Of a stretch of 13,330 nucleotides of DNA, positions 7,481 to 13,330 are shown piece by piece; position 1 is the stretch's first letter, and each line of letters starts with the position of its first letter. The translations under genes and the position numbers were made by a program. The stretch is from a bacterium (lineage in GTDB: Bacteria > UBA9089 > CG2-30-40-21): the NCBI GenBank assembly GCA_030018795.1, contig JASEHA010000035.1:1-13330 (forward strand), written 5' to 3'. The notes under the pieces were generated by a model that searched no databases, was not told where the DNA came from, and was given only the letters and a program-made list of their open reading frames with translations.

Positions 7481-7509
7481 ATATTATCCTGGAATCGGCA
7501 AGTACCCAA
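7481..7509 (-). promoter_or_regulatory. Possible promoter of the glycosyltransferase gene
   Basis: On the minus strand TTGGGT (7509-7504) is followed after 17 bases by TAATAT (7486-7481), then about 28 bp to the GTG start. Both hexamers are imperfect. The -10 and spacer lie inside the left arm of the 177-bp inverted-repeat element. Weak evidence. Confidence 0.25.
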
Positions 7510-7658
7510 ATACTAGTAATGCTTATCCCTGTAAATGCCGGATGCAGCCCAACATTCTATATTGGAAAACTTCAGACAGCGAAATCATTAGCTAAGTATA
7601 GCCAGGATAGAATCCTGGGCTACATTCATCCCATTTACTTGCCGATTTCAGGATTATA
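7482..7658. mobile_element. 177-bp MITE-like inverted-repeat element
   Basis: Left arm 7482-7504 and the reverse complement of right arm 7636-7658 agree at 21 of 23 positions (shared core ATCGGCAAGTA), each ending in TA at the outer edge, compatible with a TA target. Inner parts also mirror each other: about 7530-7568 against the complement of 7600-7640 share GTAAATG, AGCCCA and ATTCTAT. The right inner part folds as a hairpin, AGCCAGGAT-AGA-ATCCTGGGCT (one bulge). No open frame inside. It fills most of the gap between the GH13 stop and the glycosyltransferase start. Confidence 0.7.
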
Positions 7659-7680
7659 CATTATACCATGTATGGTGAAT

Positions 7681-10600
7681 TTAGCTACTCATCTTCTCCA
7701 CCTGATACGCACAAGACCGTGCCAGGCAGAGACATTCTGCTACTGCCTCATCCATTCTGGCTAATATTGGAGGCAGCACCTCTGACACAAGTTTACCCTG
7801 TTTTTCTATTTCTGCCATAATATGTATGTCCGAGACAAGAGCCAGCCAGTAAAGCATATCCTCAAGACTTTCCTTGTGAACATACCATACCCCCTGATAT
7901 TGATTCATCTGGAGATAATCCCGAACCTCTGCCTGCTCAAACAATTGCTTGAGGTTAAAGAAGACAGGATGCTCGCATTCCGCATTTGCCAGAGGTGCTA
8001 CCTCCTGCATTCCGTATTCATTCCAGTTGAACCAGTCATAATTTTTAACCAATATCTTGATCAATAACATTTCGCTATGAATAATCCCCTTGCTTAATTG
8101 CCACTCGTCAATCAATTCAACCGATAGGCTGGCATCCCTGCCCAATCTGTGGACAATAAGCCAGAGCAGCAATATCCTGTCTGCTTCAGGGGAGACATGC
8201 TGATAAATATCCCTGATTCCTTGAGGGATCTGTGCCTCCTCATCAAGCAGTCGCCTGATAACACTCAAAAGCCTCATCCCTTGTTCAACAATACCTGTCT
8301 CGTCAATATATCCATATCCACATTCCCTTATCTCCCCAAGCAGGGCATACATCCCCTGTCTAAAGATATGCGGCTGCAAGATAATATCTCTTAACATCTC
8401 TGGACGTGTTAATTCTTCAAACCGTTTCTGTATTTCTTTTATGTGCATCTCATGGTAAGCCTTGCCAATGCTTGAAACACCCTGTCCATTTAGCATACTT
8501 GTCAGTTTGGCATATGTTCCTTTTGAGTCATCCTGTATCTCCTCAAAATCAAGAAAAACATGGTACTTAAACCCATCAAGCTCCACATAAATCCCATTTT
8601 GAACAAGGGTTTTTCCGTGCCGAATATATTCCAGGCCAGAGATATAATCACGGAAGGTATAGTAATAATTTTTATTTATGGCCAGTCCTTGTGCCAGATT
8701 ATGTTGAACAAGCTGCCCGTCAACATTTATCGCTGTTGATGAAGAAATCCAGCCGCAGGTTGAGTCGTATTTATTATTATAAACAACCAGTGCCCTTTCT
8801 CTGCCACAACAATTAGAATAGGCAAACACATTTTCATTAACACTGCCAGATGCGGTATAAAAGTCATACAGGACAAAGTGTTTCACATCACTGAACAGGC
8901 ATCGCTTCTTCAGCAGGGGGAAAATCTCGACTTTATGCCGCTCAACCAGCCATTCATCTACTGGTTCATCCCAATAGGATCGCTGATATTCCATACCATA
9001 CTTTTCAGCAAACCCCTCTATCTGTCCATGTCCAAACATGGGCAGCCCGGGCAAGGTTGCCAGCATAACACAGGTACCAAAATATTTATCATCCTTTCCA
9101 AACTGGGAGACCGATGTGTCTTCATCCGGATTGTTCATAAAATTAACAAACCGTTTCAGTATCTGTGGGTTAAACTCCAGAACATTTTTTAAGACATTCC
9201 GATATTTCTGGTTTTCTTCAGCCTTGAGCATGTGCATAAAAGCACTATTATAAACCCGATGCATACCCAGTGTGCGGACAAAATAACCCTCCATGAGCCA
9301 GAAAGCCTCTGCAATAAGCAGTGTATCCGGCACCTCGACAGCTATCCTGTCCACAACCTCTCTCCAGAATTCTTCAGGGAAAAACGCATCAAAATCATGC
9401 CTTCTCAACCCATGCTCTGCACGTGAAGGGATATCACCGCCACTGCCTGGTTGTGGATACCATAACCGCTGGAAGTGTTTTTTTGCCAGTGTCATGGCTG
9501 CATCAAAGCGGATAATAGAGAATTTTCTGGCAACATGAAGAATTGTCTGGATAACTGCCTCGCGTACCTCTGCCTTCAAAAAATCCAATTGTGCGGTATC
9601 ATTCCATGGCATATGAGTGCCGTCATTACCATGATAGATATATTTTGTCTCATTTGTCCCATCTGTCCGGTGGTCAACCCTCTTAAAAACAACGGCTGCA
9701 TCGGTTTTTGACCAGTAACCATCCTCAAGAAAGATACTCACCCCTCTATCCCACGAAAGGTCTGGCCCTGTGAATCGATAGACATGGAATGGGCTGTAAT
9801 CTACTTGAATAAAGTAATCAGGATGTTCAATCACCCATTTGGAGAATATGCCCATATGATTTGGCACCATATCACCTGCCAGACGAATCCCTCTTTGCCA
9901 TGCACGAGATTTAAGATTCTCAAAGGCAGCATCTCCCCCAATATCCTCAGAGATGGTGTAGTCATAGACAGAGTATGCTGAGGAAACAGCCTCTGGATTG
10001 CCGCATATCTGTTTAATCCTCTGGGATGCTGGTGAGCGTTCCCAGATGCCTATAAGCCATAGGGCGGTAAAGCCACACTGGGAGAGCATGTCTAATTCTT
10101 CATCAGGAATATGGTCCAGATGGGTAATGGCTCGATGATACTTTACGCTTAACTGATGCAGCCAGACATAGGTATTTTTGGCTAAAAGGACAACATTTGG
10201 CATCCAATCAATGTCTCTGCTAAATTTTTCATACTCTTTATAACTACCTGATTCTTCTCCAAACTCAAGCACCAATAATGGAGGAGGGTTATCCTTGAAC
10301 CCGGCCACAAGAAAAAGTTTTTCATCCTCTTTGATAATATCCTCAACACGCAATATCAAGGAGACCAGAGATTCAGGGAGCAGGCAGCTCCAGTTATTGC
10401 GGATATATTCAAGCTGACCAAGCAGGGAGTTAGGCATAGCTATGGCTGGTGCACGCAGCATGTCAATCAAGGATTGCTCTGCTGGTCCAAAGACAGGCTG
10501 CGTTTGGAAGAAATCATTTATAGCTGTCATAACCCTCTGATATACGGTTTTATTTCTTAGTTGAGCATCATCAAACAATTCAAGGAATGGGGAAAAAGCC

Positions 10601-11073
10601 AGATTTATATTGGCTAAGTAGAGGAGAAGCATCTCTTCCATAACATTACAGGTACTCAAAGCACCGTTGTGTTTAACCGTTATCCCGGCAGCATATTCTT
10701 CAGCCAGCTGTTTGTCTTGATACGGAAATTGTGTTACAAACTCACTTAGCGTTAGCGTGAGAGCATCCTCGCCAACCTCATTTGTCAGCCATTCCCATCC
10801 CTTTTCCCATGCTGCCTCATTCCTTTGCTCACGATACAGACTGCAAACAAGATGAAGTATCTCATCAATTAATCCCATGGCACTGATATCGCCGGGCATA
10901 ACAATACCTTCTGGATGAGTTTGTGTGTCCCTTTGGGCATTCATCTTTTCAGCAAACAGTCTGACTGCCTTAAAATCAGCGAAGACAACGTTGCCTGTCA
11001 GCCCAAAAAGGGCTTTATCAAATTGATATTTATCCCGGGACTTTCTGGAAACGTGGAATTCAAAATCGTGCAT
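7681..11073 (-). CDS. GH13 alpha-amylase-family protein, 1130 aa
   Basis: Glucan-active enzyme of clan GH-H; hydrolase or glucanotransferase cannot be decided. There is no signal peptide, so it is probably cytosolic. ATG 11073 is chosen because GGAGGGAAAAGT precedes it directly; extending to 11112 would translate repeat DNA. Residues 1-320 are largely helical and unassigned. The barrel spans about 325-740 with region I DMVPNH (Asp401), region II IIRFDAAMT (nucleophile Asp524), region III IAEAFW (acid/base Glu589) and region IV NFMNNPDEDT (Asp650). Region IV has Pro where most family members have His (NHD). PMFGHGQIEGFAEKYGMEY follows, near residues 678-696. A beta-rich segment (about 750-850) and a helical tail (870-1130) follow. 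The tail is duplicated as a broken copy at 5347-5708. It sits downstream of trxB across a 184-bp gap with an inverted repeat that may fold before the start. Confidence 0.9.
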   Translation of the reverse strand: MHDFEFHVSRKSRDKYQFDKALFGLTGNVVFADFKAVRLFAEKMNAQRDTQTHPEGIVMPGDISAMGLIDEILHLVCSLYREQRNEAAWEKGWEWLTNEVGEDALTLTLSEFVTQFPYQDKQLAEEYAAGITVKHNGALSTCNVMEEMLLLYLANINLAFSPFLELFDDAQLRNKTVYQRVMTAINDFFQTQPVFGPAEQSLIDMLRAPAIAMPNSLLGQLEYIRNNWSCLLPESLVSLILRVEDIIKEDEKLFLVAGFKDNPPPLLVLEFGEESGSYKEYEKFSRDIDWMPNVVLLAKNTYVWLHQLSVKYHRAITHLDHIPDEELDMLSQCGFTALWLIGIWERSPASQRIKQICGNPEAVSSAYSVYDYTISEDIGGDAAFENLKSRAWQRGIRLAGDMVPNHMGIFSKWVIEHPDYFIQVDYSPFHVYRFTGPDLSWDRGVSIFLEDGYWSKTDAAVVFKRVDHRTDGTNETKYIYHGNDGTHMPWNDTAQLDFLKAEVREAVIQTILHVARKFSIIRFDAAMTLAKKHFQRLWYPQPGSGGDIPSRAEHGLRRHDFDAFFPEEFWREVVDRIAVEVPDTLLIAEAFWLMEGYFVRTLGMHRVYNSAFMHMLKAEENQKYRNVLKNVLEFNPQILKRFVNFMNNPDEDTSVSQFGKDDKYFGTCVMLATLPGLPMFGHGQIEGFAEKYGMEYQRSYWDEPVDEWLVERHKVEIFPLLKKRCLFSDVKHFVLYDFYTASGSVNENVFAYSNCCGRERALVVYNNKYDSTCGWISSSTAINVDGQLVQHNLAQGLAINKNYYYTFRDYISGLEYIRHGKTLVQNGIYVELDGFKYHVFLDFEEIQDDSKGTYAKLTSMLNGQGVSSIGKAYHEMHIKEIQKRFEELTRPEMLRDIILQPHIFRQGMYALLGEIRECGYGYIDETGIVEQGMRLLSVIRRLLDEEAQIPQGIRDIYQHVSPEADRILLLWLIVHRLGRDASLSVELIDEWQLSKGIIHSEMLLIKILVKNYDWFNWNEYGMQEVAPLANAECEHPVFFNLKQLFEQAEVRDYLQMNQYQGVWYVHKESLEDMLYWLALVSDIHIMAEIEKQGKLVSEVLPPILARMDEAVAECLCLARSCAYQVEKMSS

Positions 11074-11091
11074 ACTTTTCCCTCCATTATC

Positions 11092-11248
11092 ACCACGGAA
11101 ACACAGAGGCACAGAGATATAACTAATGTATCAGATGTCTATAGAGCTATTCCTTATTAATCATCTTGAACAAGCTTCATTTATTTGTGAACGCTTCCAT
11201 TTTTCTCCGTGTCTCTGTGTCTCTGTGTCTCCGTGTCTCTGTGGTTAA
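11092..11248. repeat. CTCYGTGT octamer array and inverted copy
   Basis: 11205-11244 is five tandem octamers of CTCYGTGT form, ending GTGGTTAAT. 11092-11118 (ACCACGGAAACACAGAGGCA, then CAGAGATA) is an inverted relative matching the array at about 22 of 25 positions. The array ends about 10 bp from the trxB stop, and the other arm ends about 7 bp from the GH13 ribosome site. A transcript through here could form a long imperfect stem with a roughly 86-base loop region. The ACCACGGAGACACAGAG motif recurs in many unrelated bacterial intergenic regions. Confidence 0.88.
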
Positions 11249-11257
11249 TCTTCCATT

Positions 11258-12202
11258 TTACTGTGCCAGCCATGCATTAACCGCAAACCCGGCCATTGCC
11301 CCATCCCCGCAGGCAGTAACTACCTGACGCAGGGTCTTTTGTCTGCAATCACCGCAGGCAAATACGCCTTTTTGAGATGTCAGCATATTTTCATTAGTAA
11401 TGATATAACCATTATCGTCCAATTTTACGATTTCCTGAAACAATTTTGTATTTGGCACAAGCCCAATGAAAACAAATACCCCGCTGCAGGACAGCTCTAT
11501 ATCCTTCTGAGTTTTAACATTTCTTACGCGAACACCTTCGACGTTATCACTGCCCAAAACATCAGTGATTACAGAATCCCAGACAACCTCTATATTTTTA
11601 TTGGCAAATAATCTCTCCTGCAATATCCTTGCTGCCCGCAGGCTATCACGGCGATGGATAATGGTAACCTTTGGGCTGAATCTGGTCAGGAACAGAGCCT
11701 CTTCCACAGCCGCATCTCCACCGCCAACAACCACTATTGGCCTGTCCCGATAAAGCGGCCCATCACAGGTAGCACAATAGGATACACCCTTGCCCAGAAA
11801 CTCAAGCTCACCCGGCACACCCAATTTCTTGTGGCTGGCACCAGTGGCAATAATCAGGGATAAGGCATTGTACGTCCCATCCTCACATTCTACCTGCCAG
11901 ATATTCATATCCTGCTGCCTTACCTGTTGAACATTTCTTACTTTTCTTACTGTATTCGGATAAATCGTCAGCCCAGAGCCATGTGCCTGTTTTTCAAACC
12001 GCTCTATTAATTCAAAGCCGCCAATACCCTCTGGAAAGCCAGGGTAATTTTCGATTAGATGTGTGGATATTGCCTGACCAGGGATGGTATAGCTGTTAAG
12101 CAGTAGAGAATTTAGCCTTGCCCTTGATGTATATATCCCTGCGGTCAGGCCAGACGGCCCGCCGCCAATGATGATAACGTCGTAGAGAATATTGTCTTGC
12201 AT
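11258..12202 (-). CDS. trxB: Thioredoxin-disulfide reductase
   Basis: NADPH-dependent FAD flavoenzyme that reduces thioredoxin in the cytosol. At 314 aa it is of normal low-molecular-weight TrxR length. The FAD dinucleotide motif is GGGPSG (13-18), and ENYPGF (51-56) is typical. The redox-active disulfide is CATC (Cys143, Cys146). The NADPH fold shows VVGGGDAAVEEA (158-169) with HRRDSLRA (183-190). The C-terminal FAD motif is FACGDCRQKTLRQVVTACGDGAMA (281-304), with Cys in GDC where Val or Ile is more usual. The ATG at 12202 has AAGGAGG four to five bases upstream. No thioredoxin gene is adjacent. It follows a small HEAT-like ORF by 62 bp. Confidence 0.95.
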   Translation of the reverse strand: MQDNILYDVIIIGGGPSGLTAGIYTSRARLNSLLLNSYTIPGQAISTHLIENYPGFPEGIGGFELIERFEKQAHGSGLTIYPNTVRKVRNVQQVRQQDMNIWQVECEDGTYNALSLIIATGASHKKLGVPGELEFLGKGVSYCATCDGPLYRDRPIVVVGGGDAAVEEALFLTRFSPKVTIIHRRDSLRAARILQERLFANKNIEVVWDSVITDVLGSDNVEGVRVRNVKTQKDIELSCSGVFVFIGLVPNTKLFQEIVKLDDNGYIITNENMLTSQKGVFACGDCRQKTLRQVVTACGDGAMAGFAVNAWLAQ

Positions 12203-12212
12203 AGAACCTCCT

Positions 12213-12224
12213 TATATCGATATA
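12213..12224. promoter_or_regulatory. 12-bp perfect palindrome abutting the trxB ribosome site
   Basis: TATATCGATATA is self-complementary over all 12 bases and touches the AAGGAGG of trxB. A regulator bound here would occlude the ribosome site or a promoter -10. No second copy is visible, and AT-rich palindromes this short occur by chance. Confidence 0.25.
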
Positions 12225-12264
12225 TCTGAATGATAACTTATGTAGTACCTCATGACTCTTAATC

Positions 12265-12573
12265 TTAGGGGTACGGTGGACACCACTCACCCAAAAAGGT
12301 ATGGACGGCGAACAGACGGGCGGCTTCGTATCGCAATTCTGAATTATCCGCCACTAACTTTCTAAGGGTCGCGAGTGCCTCCTCATGCACTGGGTCCTCG
12401 CAACAAGTGTGGTGGTCCCAACTGGCTTTGTATACCAGCAACCTCGTCAGCGGCGCGATTGCCTCCTTGATGCCGGATTCTCCAAGTAACTTCACGTCGT
12501 CCTCAAAATTAGGATTCTCCGGGGGCAAGTTATCTAATCTTTCCGTGGCTCCAGCTATAGTCATCGGATTCAC
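12265..12573 (-). CDS. Small hypothetical protein with HEAT-like helical repeats, 102 aa
   Basis: Not assigned to a family. The product is helical with a repeat-like pattern: GIKEAIAPLTRLL, then DPVHEEALATLRKLV, then SELRYEAARLFAVHTF. The spacing and the Ala/Leu pattern suggest two or three HEAT-type helical hairpins. HHTCCED holds two His and two adjacent Cys between the first two repeats, a possible metal site. I place the start at GTG 12573, which has GGAGGTGAT five to eight bases upstream. The TTG at 12588 overlaps that ribosome site and is unlikely. It is GC-richer than trxB, which follows 62 bp downstream on the same strand. It may be a protein-interaction scaffold or a fragment of a longer HEAT protein. 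Confidence 0.55.
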   Translation of the reverse strand: MNPMTIAGATERLDNLPPENPNFEDDVKLLGESGIKEAIAPLTRLLVYKASWDHHTCCEDPVHEEALATLRKLVADNSELRYEAARLFAVHTFLGEWCPPYP

Positions 12574-12675
12574 TGGTATCACCTCCAATATCTACATCAA
12601 GCACACCGGGTAGATAGGGAGGCTTTACAAATGGATAACTTAGATTCATCCTCCTGCGCCGATGGAGCACCATTC
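12574..12675. other. Leader region of the HEAT-like gene, no assured gene
   Basis: Two tiny frames exist: plus 12631-12708 (25 codons, GGGAGG eight bases upstream, running into the MITE-like element) and minus 12649-12530 (39 codons, with AGGAGG touching the ATG). Neither is convincing. The ribosome site of the HEAT-like gene lies at about 12578-12586. Confidence 0.4.
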
Positions 12676-12802
12676 ACGTCAGGCTGTGTAAAAAGTCAAA
12701 ATTCATGAGCAAGCACCACAATATATTGATACGGCAAGGTTGCTTGCTACTTTATATTGTGTGGCAAGCCTTGAGAAATCGAGTTTTTACACAGCCTGAC
12801 GT
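12676..12802. mobile_element. 127-bp MITE-like element with perfect 19-bp terminal repeats
   Basis: ACGTCAGGCTGTGTAAAAA (12676-12694) is repeated exactly in inverse at 12784-12802. If the outer ACGT on both sides is a 4-bp target duplication, the ends are CAGGCTGTGTAAAAA, a form seen at IS transposon tips. The interior continues the symmetry imperfectly (ACCACAATATA against TATATTGTGTGG), so the whole element can fold into one long hairpin. No coding capacity. Confidence 0.75.
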
Positions 12803-13171
12803 ATTAAGAATTTGTGTGGAGCGGTGCATGTCCGAGAATGGTGCACGTCCACAGTAGCAGCCGACACACAATTCTTTTGTTGAATTAAGGGAGGAGGTAT
12901 TATTTGGATTTTGAACAAAAGTGGATAAGATTTAACGTAGCGTTTTGCCATAGCTTGAGGAGATTGGAATTAAGGAGTAGGTAAGTTCCAGTCAACAAAG
13001 ATAAGGCAGTATATGTTTTTACATCATTCATTGATAGCTTTAGATCACTGATTTCACTTTTTTTTCCGCTTATTTGTACAATTAGGCATACCTCTCACAT
13101 GGCATATACGTTTGTGTTATTTTTATGCAAATAGATTGGATATTGAACACGAATTGATAGCGATTTCATGA
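12803..13171. other. Gene-free AT-rich stretch with nested repeats
   Basis: 12806-12818 and 12864-12876 form an inverted pair (AAGAATTTGTGTG against CACACAATTCTT) enclosing two direct repeats, GGTGCATGTCC (12823) and GGTGCACGTCC (12840). Beyond that, a strong ribosome-site-like GGGAGGAGG (12889-12897) precedes only a 26-codon TTG frame (12904-12984). The rest is AT-rich with no gene I can support. It would be the 3' flank of the transposase remnant. Confidence 0.55.
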
Positions 13172-13324
13172 TCAAGGTGGTCTCCTTTTCTTTGGTCGTA
13201 ATTCTTCAACCATTACCATCACAGTACCACACTTTGGGCAACAAAAAAGCCTGTTTTCATTTTTAGCCGCAGTCTCGAATGGCACTGACTTAAGGTTTTT
13301 TTGACGATTTACGGCCTTCGACCA
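13172..13324 (-). pseudogene. C-terminal remnant of an IS91-like transposase
   Basis: The minus-strand frame reads WSKAVNRQKNLKSVPFETAA, then KNENRLFCCPKCG, then TVMVMVEELRPKKRRPP and a TGA stop. A CPKCG zinc knuckle followed by a hydrophobic stretch, basic residues and a closing Pro-Pro resembles the C-terminus of one group of IS91-type (HUH, rolling-circle) transposases. A TAG at 13325-13327 interrupts the frame just before the window edge, so either the gene is broken or the coding part is only this tail. No catalytic region is in view. The family call is inference from a short segment. Confidence 0.45.
13276..13311 (-). repeat. 36-bp repeat, inverted copy of bases 1-36
   Basis: Exact reverse complement of window positions 1-36. 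It lies inside the transposase-like remnant (codons for NRQKNLKSVPF). It makes the 13.3-kb segment bounded by inverted copies of the same sequence. Confidence 0.9.
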
Positions 13325-13330
13325 CTACAT

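Noticed and set aside
7604..7627. Intrinsic terminator of the GH13 gene
   Set aside because: The AGCCAGGAT hairpin is clear, but no T-run follows on the minus strand. It fits better as part of the inverted-repeat element.
11073..11112. Thirteen-codon N-terminal extension of the GH13 protein
   Set aside because: It translates the ACCACGGAAACACAG repeat and has no ribosome site. ATG 11073 has GGAGGGAAAAGT directly upstream.
11205..11244. CRISPR-like periodicity in the octamer array
   Set aside because: The units are 8 bp and directly adjacent with no spacers, so it is a simple tandem repeat.
12530..12649. Minus-strand 39-codon frame before the HEAT-like gene
   Set aside because: AGGAGG touches the ATG with no spacer, and the frame overlaps the HEAT-like gene. 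A leader peptide is possible but unsupported.
12904..12984. 26-codon TTG frame after a strong GGGAGGAGG
   Set aside because: The ribosome site and spacing are good, but the product (MDFEQKWIRFNVAFCHS, then LRRLELRSR) is too short and unrecognised. It may be the stub of a lost gene.

Overview
The window is about 13.3 kb of moderately AT-rich bacterial DNA. All the confidently identified genes lie on the minus strand. The largest structural gene opens with a PorV/PorQ-like outer-membrane motif, so the host is probably a diderm. The dense intergenic debris (AGAAGCCAGAATTC units, CACAGACA...TGTCTGTG hairpins, ACCACGGAGACACAGAG tracts, MITE-like elements) is, in my experience, typical of uncultured candidate-phylum genomes. 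I cannot name a taxon from the sequence.

Layout, right to left in the direction of transcription. (1) 13330-12660: a broken 3' end of an IS91-like transposase gene, AT-rich filler, and a nested set of inverted repeats including a 127-bp MITE-like element with perfect 19-bp ends. (2) 12573-11258: a short HEAT-like hypothetical protein followed by thioredoxin reductase (trxB). (3) 11248-11092: octamer repeats and an inverted copy, between trxB and the next gene. (4) 11073-7681: a large GH13 alpha-amylase-family protein of 1130 residues. (5) 7658-7482: a 177-bp inverted-repeat element. (6) 7452-5986: a GT-C-type membrane glycosyltransferase, and facing it a GC-richer small membrane ORF at 5734-5928. 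(7) 5708-5347: a frameshifted duplicate of the 3' end of the GH13 gene, so block 5709-7690 sits between two direct copies of that sequence. (8) 5346-4914: repeat-filled spacer. (9) 4913-107: a likely operon of an 837-residue PorV-like/degenerate-transglutaminase fusion protein, bioD, truA and a nitrilase-family amidohydrolase. bioD-truA overlap by ATGA and truA-nitrilase by TTGA.

Functionally this is mostly housekeeping: biotin synthesis, tRNA pseudouridylation, thiol redox and alpha-glucan metabolism. It is overlaid with unusual DNA dynamics. These are in-frame short tandem repeats in two neighbouring genes, a partial gene duplication flanking probably acquired cargo, two unrelated MITE-like elements, and a perfect 36-bp inverted repeat joining the two ends of the window that derives from a transposase-like coding sequence. 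I found no CRISPR array, no RNA gene and no recognisable defence system. The best candidates for something undescribed are the PorV-transglutaminase-like fusion, the palindromic repeat insertion inside truA, and the duplication/cargo structure at 5347-8083.
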